From Halopseudomonas xiamenensis (GTDB lineage Bacteria > Pseudomonadota > Gammaproteobacteria > Pseudomonadales > Pseudomonadaceae), in assembly GCF_014219065.1 (NCBI RefSeq), contig NZ_JACLGO010000020.1, positions 19,616-83,615 of the forward strand: DNA of 64,000 nt. The letters are read 5' to 3'. A program made the translations under genes and the position numbers. Below are positions 43,912 through 53,175 of the stretch, piece after piece. Position 1 is the first letter of the stretch, and each line of letters begins with the position of its first letter. Below the pieces are notes generated by a model. The model had not been told where the DNA came from. It searched no databases and worked only from the letters and a program-made list of their open reading frames with translations.

Positions 43912-46900
43912 ATGGGTGATCGGCATGATTATGTCGCCCTCGACTGGGTTAAAGGCGAAATTTCCGAGACGCTGAACCAAGCGCGTCAGGCACTGAAAGC
44001 CTTCGTCGACAACCCCGGGGATACGACGCGCCTGCGTTTTTGCCTGACCTATATCCATCAGGTCCATGGCACCTTGCAGATGGTGGAATTCTACGGCGCG
44101 GCGCTGCTGGCCGAGGAAATGGAGAAGCTCGCCCAGGCGCTGATGCATGGCAGTTGCAGTCGCGAGTCCGAGGCGCTGGAAGTCCTGATGCAGGCGATCC
44201 TGCAGATGCCCGCCTACCTCGACCGGGTGCAGCGTGGGCGGCGCGACCTGCCGTTGCTGCTGCTGCCATTGTTGAACGACATGCGCACGGCACGGGGTGA
44301 AAAGCTGCTGTCGGAAAACGCGCTGTTCAATCCCGAGTTGAAGGCCGGCCAGGAGGCTGCGGCCGAGCGCCAGGTCGACTTCTCCAGTGAACAGGTGGTG
44401 CTGCAACTGCGCAAGTTGCGCCAGGCCATGCAGATCGCCCATGCGGCGATCATTCGCGAACAGGACGTGCAGCGCAGCAGCCAGCAGCTGGGACGGGTGT
44501 TCGTCCGCCTTGAACAGCTGTTCCAGGGTACCCGCTTTGCCGAATTGTGGGCGATCTTCGCCGGCGTTGCCGAGGGCCTGGAGTACGGCAGTATCGACAA
44601 TGGTGCGGCCATCCGCCAGTTGTTGCGCCAGGCCGACCGCGAATTGCGCCAGCTGCTGGACGAGCCGGCGTTGGTCAGCCAGCGTGCACCGGCTCCCGAG
44701 CTGCTGCGCAACCTGCTGTTCTATGTGGCCAAGAGCGGTGGCAACAGCCCACGCCTCGACGCCTTGCAGCAGCACTACCAGTTGCAGGCGCTGTGGGTCG
44801 ACGCCGAGCCACAGGCCCAGCCCAGCGACAGCCCGCTGGTCGGACCGGACCGCGGCACCATGCAGTCGGTGGCGCTGGCGCTGAACGAGGAGCTGCTGCA
44901 GGTCAAGGAGCGCCTTGACCTGTTCGTGCGCAGCAACGAGCGGCGCACAGAGGAACTGGACGCGCTGTTGCCGAACATGAAGCGGATTGCCGATACCCTG
45001 GCGGTACTGGGCCTGGGCCAGCCGCGGCGGGTGTTGCAGGAGCAGATCGAGCGGGTCGAGCAACTGGCCTCGGCCAGCACCGCGCCCAGCGATGCGCAAC
45101 TGATGGAAGTCGCCGGCGGCATGCTGTATGTCGAGGCCAGCATGCATGGCATCTTCGCCATGGAGCGCGCGACCACCGAATCCACCGCGGAGGGTAGCCC
45201 GGTACGCCAGTTGGCCAGCGCCCAGGAGATGCTGCAGATTCAGCAGCAGGTGGTATTCGAGGCACGCAATGCACTGGAGCAGACCCGTGAAGCGATCAAC
45301 GCCTTTATTGCCGGGCAGTGGGACTACAGCCAGCTGGAGCCGGTCGACGAACTGCTCAACAGCGTGCGTGGAGGCTTGGCCATGCTGCCGCTGGAGCGCG
45401 CGGCCGCTGCGGTGGCCGCCTGCCGTCTGTACCTGAGCCGGCAATTGCTGCGTGAGCGCCAGGTACCGGATTGGGAGGCGCTGGATGCCCTGGCGGATGT
45501 GATCACCAGCATCGATTACTACCTGGAGCGGGTAGCCGAGGACAATGCCGATCGGGGCGACAGCATTCTCGCCGTAGCCGAGCAGCGCCTGGCGCTGCTC
45601 GGTTATGCGCCAGCCGACCTGGAAGCGTTGCAGAGCGAGGAGCCAGAGCAGGAAAGGGCTGCGCCAGCGCCAGCGCCGGCCACCCCTGTATCGACAGCCG
45701 ATGAGGGGGACGATGACGAGGTCGATCCCGAACTGTTGGAAATCTTCATCGAGGAGGTCGGCGAAGTGCTGGAGACCCTCGATGAATACACGCCCCGTTG
45801 GCAGGCCGATCTCGAGGACGGCGCATCACGCGCGGAAGTCCGGCGTGGCTTCCATACCCTCAAGGGCAGTGGCCGCATGGTCAAGGCCGGCGTGCTGGCC
45901 GAGCTGGCCTGGGCGGTGGAGAACATGCTCAACCGGGTGATCGATGGCAATGTGGCGGCCAGTCCGCCGGTATTTGCCGTGGTCAACGCGGTGCGCGCGT
46001 TGATGCCGGCGCTGCTGGAGGGCTTCGCTGCCGGCCGTCAGCAGGTGCTGCCGGAGGTCGAACGGCTGGCGAGCCAGGCCGAGGCCCTGGCCCGTGGCGA
46101 GCTGCCCGAGACGCTGCCCAGCGTCACTGTCGAGGAGCAGCCTGCCGAGCCGCAGCAGGCGGTCGACAGTATCGAGCAGCCGGACATGGCCGAGCTTGAG
46201 CTGGCAGACAGTGTCGACAACGTCGGTGACAGTATCGATCTGGACGATATCCCGTTGCCGGAGATGGAGCCGTTTGCCGGGTTGGAACTGCCGGAGGATG
46301 AGGCCGCGCAAGTGCAGCTCGAGGACCTGTCGGCGAGCGAGCCGGAGCTGCCGATGGATATCCCGCCAGCCTCCGAACTGCCAACCCTGCCAGAGCTGGA
46401 GGAGTTGCCCGCAGCGGATCTGGTCGAAGACACTGACAGTGAGCCGGATGCGATCGACGCGCCGCTGGCAGACTATCCGCCACCTGCCATGGAGCCAGCG
46501 GAACAGCCGGAGCAAGCCGCCGCGGAGCAGCAACTCGAGGCCGAGCCGGAAGCGCCGCCGACGATTACCGCCAGTGCACAGACCGAGCTGGACCCGCTGC
46601 TGCTGAAAATCTTCCGGGCTGAAACCCAGACTCATATAGAGCAGATCAGTGCCTTCCTCGACAAGTGCGAGCAGGGCCTGCCATGCCCACTGAGCGATGC
46701 CCTGCAGCGTGCGCTGCACACGCTCAAGGGCAGCGCGCACATGGCCGGTATCCAGCCGATCGCACGTCTGGCGACACCACTGGAGAAACTGACCAAGGAC
46801 TTCAAGGCCAACCTGATCCCGGCCGACCATGCCTTGGTCGAACTGCTCGGCGATGCGCTGGGCATGCTGCGGGGCTGGCAGGAGCAGGACGACGCCAATC

Positions 46901-49900
46901 GTCCGATCGACGGCACCGAGGCCTTCCTGCAGCGGCTTGAAACGATTCACCGCGATGCCCTGGAGAAGCGCGACAGCAGCCGTTCGCAGCTCGAGGGAGC
47001 CAGCGATACCGACCTGCTGTCGATCTTCCTCACCGAGGGCATAGACCTGCTGCTGGATGCGGCGGATGAATTGCTGCAGGAGCCGGCAACCGTCGAGCAT
47101 GCCGCCGTGGCCCGCGCGTTGCGTGCCCTGGCGGAGGTGGCGGTGGAAGTCGAACTGGGGCCGATCGATGAGCTGTGCCAGGGGCTGGAAGATGTCCATG
47201 AGGCGCTGCTGGGCAAGCGCCTGCCGTTCAGCGACGAGGTGGCCGCGTGTCTGGCCCAGGGTCATGAGCGGCTGATCGGCATGATGGACCAGGTCGCCGC
47301 ACACCAGCATATCCAGCCGGCAACTGCCGAGTTGCAGGCGCTGCAGGCACTGTTCACCCGGCCTATCGAGCAGCCGGAACCCAGCCCGACGCCCTTGGCT
47401 GCCCCTATCGCAGATGTTGCGCAGGGTATATGGAACCCCGGCGATGCCGGTACCGATGCCGAACTGGTGGATATCTTCCTCGAGGAAGCTCAGGAAATAC
47501 TCGATACCTCGGCAGCCAGCCTGCAGCAGTGGCTGGCCGATACCGACGACGATGCCCCGCTGCATGCCCTGCTGCGCGACCTGCACACCCTCAAGGGCGG
47601 CGCGCGCATGGCCGAGATTCGTCCGGTGGGCGATCTGGCCCACGAACTGGAATTCCTCTACGAAGGGCTGGCGGCGCACCGCTTCGATATCCTGCAGGGC
47701 TTGCCCGAACTCTTGCAGGCCTGCCAGGACGGCCTGGCGGAGATGGTCGAGGGGATCATCGGCGGACGTTCGATCAGCGACGGCATGGCGCTGATCCGGG
47801 CGATCCGCGATTTCCGCGCCGAGCCGGACCGGCCACCGCGGTTGCCCAGCGAGGCGCCCGTCGAGCCGCCCGCCGCCGCGCCGGTCGAGACACCACTGCT
47901 GACCCTGGCAGCGCCGGTATCAGGCATGCTGGGCATGTTCCTGGAAGAGGCCGGCGAGCTGCTGCAACCCTGCGCCGAACTGCTGGCCCGCCGCGAGGCC
48001 GAGCCGCAGGCGGCGCAGGAGCTGCTGCACCGTATCCAGACCCTCAAGGGCAGTGCCCGTCTGGCTGACCAGCAGGCCCTGGCGGAACAGGCGCGGCGCC
48101 TGGAAACGGCGTTGCAGCAGACCAGTCCCAGCGCATCCAACGGCCTGGACGCGCTGCTGGACGAACTGCAGACCGGTGTCGAGCAACTGGCCGCCGGACA
48201 GGACTTCCCGGCGGTGGAATGGACCCTGCCGGTAACCCCGGGCCCACTGGTCGAGGCGCCCGCCGCAGCAGCTGGCGCCGATACGCAGCAGACCCTGGCC
48301 GAGGTGCGGGCCATCCTGCAGCAGGCGATGGCCGGGGATCGGCCGGTGGAGGCCACGAACAGTCGCGCGTCGGTGCAGGAAACCATCAAGGTACCGGCGC
48401 CGCTGCTCGAGGAACTGGTCAACCTGGCTGGCGAGACGTCAATCTTCCGTGGCCGCGTCGAGCAGCAGGTCAGCGATATCAGCCAGACGCTGACCGATAT
48501 GGAAAGCACCATCGAGCGGGTGCGTGACCAGCTACGGCGCCTGGACATGGAGACCCAGGCGCAGATCCTGTCACGCCACCAAGAGGAGATCGAACAGGCC
48601 TACGAGGATTTCGATCCGCTGGAAATGGACCGTTACTCGCAGTTGCAGCAACTGTCCCGTTCGCTGTTCGAGTCGGCCTCGGACATGTTCGACCTGAAGG
48701 AGACGCTGGCGGCCAAGAGTCGGGATGCCGAGACCCTGCTGCTGCAGCAGGCGCGGGTCAACACCGAGCTGCAGGAGGGTCTCATGCGTACCCGCATGGT
48801 GCCCTTCGAGCGGTTGCTGCCGCGTCTGCGCCGGGTGGTACGGCAGGTATCCGCAGAGCTGGGCAAGCAGGTCACCCTGGCGGTGGGCAATGCCGAAGGG
48901 GAAATGGACCGCAGCGTGCTCGAGCGCATGATGGGTCCACTCGAACACATGCTGCGCAATGCCGTCGACCACGGTATCGAAGTGCCGGCACTGCGGGCCG
49001 AACAGGGCAAGCCGGAGAGCGGCCGGATCAGCCTGGAGCTGCACCGTGAAGGCAGCGAGATCATTATCCGCCTGGCCGATGACGGTAGCGGCGTCGACCT
49101 GGACGCGGTGCGCAGCAAGGCCATCGAGCGCGGCCTGATGGACGCCGATGCCCAATTGAGCGACCAGGAAGTGCTGCAGTTCATCCTTGAGGCCGGTTTC
49201 AGTACCGCGCAGCGGGTCACGCAGATTTCCGGCCGCGGCGTCGGCATGGACGTGGTCAATGCCGAGATCAAGCAACTGGGGGGCAGCATGACGCTGTCCA
49301 CCGAGCCGGGGGCCGGTACCACCTTCATTATCCGCCTGCCTTTCACCGTATCGGTCAACCGGGCGCTGATGGTGTATTCCGGCGACGACTTGTACGCCAT
49401 CCCGTTGAATACCATCGAAGGTATCGTGCGGGTCTCCGGATACGAGCTGGAGGCCTACTACGCGCCGGATGCGCCGCCCTTCGAGTATGCTGGCAAGCAG
49501 TACGACCTGCGCTACATCGGTGACCTGCTGGTCACCGGTCAGCAGCCCCGGCTCAGTGGTCACAGCCTGCCGCTGCCGGTGATCCTGGTGCGCGGTGCCG
49601 AGCACAGTGTGGCGGTGCAGGTCGACTCGCTGGCTGGCTCCCGGGAGATCGTGGTGAAGAGCCTCGGTCGGCAGTTCGCCGTGGTGCCCGGTATTTCCGG
49701 GGCGACCATCCTCGGGGATGGTCGGGTGGTGGTGATTCTCGATCTGCTGGCGGTGATCCGCGCCCAGCAGGCGCTGCATTCGCAGCAGCAGCTGGCGGCC
49801 GAGCGGGCGGCACCGCAGAGCCGGCGCTCGACCCTGGTGATGGTGGTGGATGATTCAATTACCGTGCGCAAGGTCACCAGCCGCCTGCTGGAGCGCCATG

Positions 49901-50199
49901 GCATGGAAGTGATCACCGCCAAGGACGGAGTCGAGGCCATCGCCCGGCTGCAGGACCTGCAGCCGGACATCATGCTGCTGGATATCGAGATGCCGCGCAT
50001 GGATGGCTTCGAGGTAGCCACCCTGGTACGCCACGACGAGCGGCTGAAGGATCTGCCGATCATCATGATCACCTCGCGTACCGGTGAGAAACACCGCGAG
50101 CGGGCCCGCAGCCTGGGGGTCAACGAGTACCTGGGCAAACCCTACCAGGAAGCCCAACTGCTGGAACTGATCGGCAGTCTGGTCAACCGCCGTGACTGA
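43912..50199 (+). CDS. chpA: ChpA hybrid histidine kinase with multiple phosphotransfer domains
   Basis: Very large CheA-type kinase of 2095 residues controlling PilG and PilH. Histidine phosphotransfer (Hpt) sites are visible at His49 (IHQVHGTLQM), His648, His936 and His1225 (each HTLKG). A Ser-type site, Ser484 (NSVRGG), replaces His in one domain, and the last Hpt has Gln1376 (IQTLKG). Acidic linkers rich in Glu and Pro separate them (about 770-890). From Val1488 follow the dimerisation helices, a GHKL ATPase with NAVDHGIE and GRGVGMDVV, a CheW domain, and a receiver with Asp2024. P. aeruginosa ChpA is longer (about 2470) with eight such sites. I start at the ATG at 43912 with GGAG five bases upstream. 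Confidence 0.96.
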   Translation: MGDRHDYVALDWVKGEISETLNQARQALKAFVDNPGDTTRLRFCLTYIHQVHGTLQMVEFYGAALLAEEMEKLAQALMHGSCSRESEALEVLMQAILQMPAYLDRVQRGRRDLPLLLLPLLNDMRTARGEKLLSENALFNPELKAGQEAAAERQVDFSSEQVVLQLRKLRQAMQIAHAAIIREQDVQRSSQQLGRVFVRLEQLFQGTRFAELWAIFAGVAEGLEYGSIDNGAAIRQLLRQADRELRQLLDEPALVSQRAPAPELLRNLLFYVAKSGGNSPRLDALQQHYQLQALWVDAEPQAQPSDSPLVGPDRGTMQSVALALNEELLQVKERLDLFVRSNERRTEELDALLPNMKRIADTLAVLGLGQPRRVLQEQIERVEQLASASTAPSDAQLMEVAGGMLYVEASMHGIFAMERATTESTAEGSPVRQLASAQEMLQIQQQVVFEARNALEQTREAINAFIAGQWDYSQLEPVDELLNSVRGGLAMLPLERAAAAVAACRLYLSRQLLRERQVPDWEALDALADVITSIDYYLERVAEDNADRGDSILAVAEQRLALLGYAPADLEALQSEEPEQERAAPAPAPATPVSTADEGDDDEVDPELLEIFIEEVGEVLETLDEYTPRWQADLEDGASRAEVRRGFHTLKGSGRMVKAGVLAELAWAVENMLNRVIDGNVAASPPVFAVVNAVRALMPALLEGFAAGRQQVLPEVERLASQAEALARGELPETLPSVTVEEQPAEPQQAVDSIEQPDMAELELADSVDNVGDSIDLDDIPLPEMEPFAGLELPEDEAAQVQLEDLSASEPELPMDIPPASELPTLPELEELPAADLVEDTDSEPDAIDAPLADYPPPAMEPAEQPEQAAAEQQLEAEPEAPPTITASAQTELDPLLLKIFRAETQTHIEQISAFLDKCEQGLPCPLSDALQRALHTLKGSAHMAGIQPIARLATPLEKLTKDFKANLIPADHALVELLGDALGMLRGWQEQDDANRPIDGTEAFLQRLETIHRDALEKRDSSRSQLEGASDTDLLSIFLTEGIDLLLDAADELLQEPATVEHAAVARALRALAEVAVEVELGPIDELCQGLEDVHEALLGKRLPFSDEVAACLAQGHERLIGMMDQVAAHQHIQPATAELQALQALFTRPIEQPEPSPTPLAAPIADVAQGIWNPGDAGTDAELVDIFLEEAQEILDTSAASLQQWLADTDDDAPLHALLRDLHTLKGGARMAEIRPVGDLAHELEFLYEGLAAHRFDILQGLPELLQACQDGLAEMVEGIIGGRSISDGMALIRAIRDFRAEPDRPPRLPSEAPVEPPAAAPVETPLLTLAAPVSGMLGMFLEEAGELLQPCAELLARREAEPQAAQELLHRIQTLKGSARLADQQALAEQARRLETALQQTSPSASNGLDALLDELQTGVEQLAAGQDFPAVEWTLPVTPGPLVEAPAAAAGADTQQTLAEVRAILQQAMAGDRPVEATNSRASVQETIKVPAPLLEELVNLAGETSIFRGRVEQQVSDISQTLTDMESTIERVRDQLRRLDMETQAQILSRHQEEIEQAYEDFDPLEMDRYSQLQQLSRSLFESASDMFDLKETLAAKSRDAETLLLQQARVNTELQEGLMRTRMVPFERLLPRLRRVVRQVSAELGKQVTLAVGNAEGEMDRSVLERMMGPLEHMLRNAVDHGIEVPALRAEQGKPESGRISLELHREGSEIIIRLADDGSGVDLDAVRSKAIERGLMDADAQLSDQEVLQFILEAGFSTAQRVTQISGRGVGMDVVNAEIKQLGGSMTLSTEPGAGTTFIIRLPFTVSVNRALMVYSGDDLYAIPLNTIEGIVRVSGYELEAYYAPDAPPFEYAGKQYDLRYIGDLLVTGQQPRLSGHSLPLPVILVRGAEHSVAVQVDSLAGSREIVVKSLGRQFAVVPGISGATILGDGRVVVILDLLAVIRAQQALHSQQQLAAERAAPQSRRSTLVMVVDDSITVRKVTSRLLERHGMEVITAKDGVEAIARLQDLQPDIMLLDIEMPRMDGFEVATLVRHDERLKDLPIIMITSRTGEKHRERARSLGVNEYLGKPYQEAQLLELIGSLVNRRD

Positions 50200-51163
50200 G
50201 ACACCGGCGCCTGCTCCGGCTCCGGCGGTGGCGCTGCTGGTGGCCAGCAACAGCGGGCGCAGCAGCCTGGCGCAGGCGGTGCAGGCATTCGGTTACCGGG
50301 TGGTGTTTAACGCCCTGCCGGCGCAGGTACAGCCGGCCCAGCTGGGCGCGGTGATGACCGACCTGTGGCTGCTGGACATGGCCGAGGAGTCGCCGCTGGT
50401 GGACTGGCTGCTGGAACACAGCCCGGTGCCGCTGCTGTTCGGTGCCGGTGAAATACCGCCGCCGCAGCATGAGGATCATGTTCGCTGGCAGCGTCGGTTG
50501 TTCGGCAAACTGTGCGCACTGCTCGGCGAGCCGGCGGTGTTGCCGAGCCTGCCGTCTGCGCCGGTGCAACCGCCGCAGACGCACTGTTGTGTGTGGCTGC
50601 TCGGTGCCTCGCTGGGTGGGCCGGCGGCGGTCAAGCGCTTTCTCGATGCGCTGCCGGCGCAGTTGCCGATCGCCTTCGTCTATGCGCAGCATATCGATGC
50701 CGGTTTCGAGCAGCAGCTGCCACGCATTCTCGGCCGCGAGAACGCCTGGCATATCCGCAACTGCGTCGAGGGCAGCCAGTTGCAGCCCGGTGAGGTGCTG
50801 GTGGCGCCGATCAGCCAGACGCTGAGCTTCGGCCCGCAGGGACAGCTGCAGATGCACGACCGGCCCTGGCCGGGCGCCTACCAGCCGGCGATCGAAAGCC
50901 TGCTGGATGAGCTGGCGGTGGCTTTTGCGCCGAGCTGCGGGGCGATCATTTTCAGCGGCATGGGCGAGGATGGCGTGGAGGCCTGCGGGCGGATGCGTCG
51001 CCAGGGCATGGAAATATGGACCCAGAGCGCCGCCAGTGCAGCCTGCGCGACCATGCCCCAGGCGGTGCGGCAGGCGGGCTACAGCAGCCGCGAAGGATCA
51101 CCCGAGGAGCTGGCCGTCGCCATGCGCCAATGGCTTGAACAGGAACGTCCGCTGGCCGGTTGA
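50192..51163 (+). CDS. chpB: Chemoreceptor methylesterase ChpB (CheB family)
   Basis: Methylesterase of 323 residues predicted to remove methyl groups from PilJ. The C-terminal domain has the CheB catalytic parts: Ser in LLGASLGGPAAVKRFLDAL, His in VYAQHIDAGFEQQL, and the Asp block IIFSGMGEDGVEACGRM. The N-terminal part (about 1-115) is not a recognisable receiver with phospho-acceptor, as known for ChpB. The GTG start overlaps the chpA stop by 8 bp. The TGA stop lies in a MITE-end-like sequence (51160-51181). Confidence 0.93.
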   Translation: MTETPAPAPAPAVALLVASNSGRSSLAQAVQAFGYRVVFNALPAQVQPAQLGAVMTDLWLLDMAEESPLVDWLLEHSPVPLLFGAGEIPPPQHEDHVRWQRRLFGKLCALLGEPAVLPSLPSAPVQPPQTHCCVWLLGASLGGPAAVKRFLDALPAQLPIAFVYAQHIDAGFEQQLPRILGRENAWHIRNCVEGSQLQPGEVLVAPISQTLSFGPQGQLQMHDRPWPGAYQPAIESLLDELAVAFAPSCGAIIFSGMGEDGVEACGRMRRQGMEIWTQSAASAACATMPQAVRQAGYSSREGSPEELAVAMRQWLEQERPLAG

Positions 51164-51181
51164 AACATCAACAGGCCCTAG
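51160..51181. repeat. Solo MITE-end-like sequence across the chpB stop codon
   Basis: TTGAAACATCAACAGGCC followed by CTAG resembles the right terminal repeat of the 37997-38267 element in 18 of 22 positions. It includes the chpB TGA and lies 19 bp before chpC. It may be a remnant or excision scar; no second end is present nearby. Confidence 0.5.
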
Positions 51182-51199
51182 ATCAAGAGGATTCATGGT

Positions 51200-51667
51200 A
51201 TGTCAGATGCACTGGAAAGCCTCAACGGCCTGATTATCCCGCTGGCCGGGCAGCCGTTGCTGCTGCCCAACGTGGCGGTGGCCGAGCTGGCCGGGTACCG
51301 CCTGAGCCAGGCGGCCAGCGCTGGACCTGCCTGGTTTCTCGGCTGGACCCAGTGGCGAGACCAGAAGGTACCGCTGATCGATCCGGAGGTGCTGCTGGGG
51401 CAGCCGCAGGCGAGCGAACCGCAGGTGCCGCGCACGCTTATCCTCAACGCCGTGGGGGAGCGCCAGGGGGTGAGTTTCATCGGCATGCGGATAGCCGGCA
51501 TTCCACGCTCGAAGAAGGTGCTGCGTGGTGAAATCGAGGCTGCCGGTGCGCCCAGTCAGTTCATCAGTCAGCCAGTACGCCTGGCCGGCGAGCAGCAGGA
51601 GCTGCTGATTCCCGACCTGCAGGCCATCGAGCAGGCGCTGGCGCAGGCTGGTGTATTGCAGGGCTGA
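51200..51667 (+). CDS. chpC: CheW-like protein ChpC
   Basis: CheW-domain protein of 155 residues, second adaptor of the Pil-Chp system, proposed to link other receptors to ChpA. Conserved parts are LIIPLAGQPLLLPNVAVAELAGY, WFLGWTQWRDQKVPLIDPEVLLG, and the C-terminal ELLIPDLQAIEQALAQAG. It is the last chp gene here: no chpD (AraC) or chpE (LysE-like) follows, unlike P. aeruginosa. Confidence 0.92.
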   Translation: MSDALESLNGLIIPLAGQPLLLPNVAVAELAGYRLSQAASAGPAWFLGWTQWRDQKVPLIDPEVLLGQPQASEPQVPRTLILNAVGERQGVSFIGMRIAGIPRSKKVLRGEIEAAGAPSQFISQPVRLAGEQQELLIPDLQAIEQALAQAGVLQG

Positions 51668-51677
51668 AGCCGCAGGC

Positions 51678-51833
51678 GTAGCGCAGGCGCGCTACACCCC
51701 GGTTGCTCGGCAGAGATTACAGGTAGTGCAGGTGCGCTACATCTCGGGTTGTCGAGCGCCTCGGGTCGCGCTCGACTCGACGACGGGTTTGCACGGTGGG
51801 GCAAGTATCGCCGGCGTAGCGTAGGTCCACTAC
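51678..51833. repeat. Cluster of GTAG-CTAC palindromic repeats, copies 2-4
   Basis: Three related units fill the chpC-envZ gap: 51678-51695 (GTAGCGCAGGCGCGCTAC, the exact reverse complement of the copy at 24408-24425), about 51723-51740 (GTAGTGCAGGTGCGCTAC), and 51816-51833 (GTAGCGTAGGTCCACTAC). Each can form a hairpin. They separate two convergent operons and may aid termination (inference). Confidence 0.6.
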
Positions 51834-51864
51834 ACGCCGGCCTGCACCGGTACCCGGTGGCAGC

Positions 51865-53175
51865 TCACAGCGTCGGCACCGGAAAACGCAGTCGCGCCTC
51901 GGTACCACCACCGCTGCGGTTGAGCAGTTGCACGCTGATGCCATGGCTGTCGGCGATGCGCTTGACGATGGCCAGGCCCAGGCCGGTGCCCTTGGTCGAG
52001 CGCGCCCGGTCGCCGCGAATGAACGGCGTGAACAGGTCTTCCCCTTCGCTCTGGTCGATACCCGGCCCGCGGTCGAGCACGCTGACCACCACGCAGGGCT
52101 GGATGGCGCTGCGCTCCAGGTGACTGGAGATTTCCACGCCGGTGCCGCCATGGTTCAGTGCATTCTCGATCAGGTTGGTCAGCAGGCGCTTGATCGACAG
52201 ACGGCGCAGCGCCAGTTCCGGCACCGGCTCCAGGCACAGGCGCACCAGCTGTTCGCTGGCGTTGACCGGCGTGACCACCTCGCGAATCAGTTCATTCAGG
52301 TCGCAGGGCTCGCACGGCTCGGCGCTGCCATCGCGGATATAGGCCATGAACTGATCGAGAATGGCGTCCATGTCCTCGATATCGCGGATCATGCCCTCGG
52401 TCAGTTCCGGCTCGGCGTCGGACATCAGCTCGGTGGACAGGCGCATGCGCGTCAGCGGCGTGCGCAGGTCATGGGAAACGCCGGCCAGCAGCAGGGCACG
52501 GTCGCTGCTGGCCTGCTCGACATCCTGCGCCATCTGGTTGAAGGCGCGATAGACCTCGGCGATCTCCGCAGGCCCGCTGGTATCCAGCAAACGTACGCTG
52601 TGGCCCTGGCCAATACGCCGGGCGGCCTGGGCCAGGGTCTGCAGGGGATGGTTGAGCTGGCGCACGAATATCCAGGCGGCGGCGGTCGACAGCATGACGA
52701 TCAGCGTCAGCCAACTGACCACCAGCCAGACCCGCTGGCCACGCAACGGGTGGGCATACAGCGGCACCTTGAGCCACTGCTCGCCGTAGCTGGGCTGGTG
52801 CACCCAGATCGCCGGCTGCTCCTGGGTCTGCACGCGGATTTCGGTGCGGTCGCCCAGTTCATTGCGCAGCTGGTTGGTGAACACCCCGGAGTAGGGCCAG
52901 TGGATTTCCCCGCTCGGCACCTGGCTGTGGTGCACCAGTTCCAGGCCGGTGATGTTCTCCAGATCAGCGCGTGCCTCCGGGCCGCTGGCCCAGTAGGCGT
53001 GCACCAGCATGGCGGTGCCGTGGCTGTACTGGCGATCGACCAGCAGGTCCTCGTTGCTCACCAGGTACACCAGGGTGAGGATCTTGGAGAACATCAGGGT
53101 CAACAGGACCAGCAGCAGGGTGCGGGCAAAGAAGCTGCGGGGCAGCAACGGATGCCAGCCGGGGCCGCCCTTCAC
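51865..53175 (-). CDS. envZ: Sensor histidine kinase EnvZ (AmgS)
   Basis: Membrane kinase of 436 residues: N-terminal membrane segment (about 15-38), periplasmic sensor, second membrane segment (about 160-180), HAMP, and a HisKA domain with AGVSHDLRTPLTRMRLSTELM. The ATPase has NLIENALNHG and GTGLGLAIVKRI. I use the GTG at 53175, which overlaps the ompR stop (GTGA) and matches homologues in length; longer in-frame readings are rejected. In P. aeruginosa the AmgRS homologue handles membrane stress and intrinsic aminoglycoside resistance. Confidence 0.94.
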   Translation of the reverse strand: MKGGPGWHPLLPRSFFARTLLLVLLTLMFSKILTLVYLVSNEDLLVDRQYSHGTAMLVHAYWASGPEARADLENITGLELVHHSQVPSGEIHWPYSGVFTNQLRNELGDRTEIRVQTQEQPAIWVHQPSYGEQWLKVPLYAHPLRGQRVWLVVSWLTLIVMLSTAAAWIFVRQLNHPLQTLAQAARRIGQGHSVRLLDTSGPAEIAEVYRAFNQMAQDVEQASSDRALLLAGVSHDLRTPLTRMRLSTELMSDAEPELTEGMIRDIEDMDAILDQFMAYIRDGSAEPCEPCDLNELIREVVTPVNASEQLVRLCLEPVPELALRRLSIKRLLTNLIENALNHGGTGVEISSHLERSAIQPCVVVSVLDRGPGIDQSEGEDLFTPFIRGDRARSTKGTGLGLAIVKRIADSHGISVQLLNRSGGGTEARLRFPVPTL

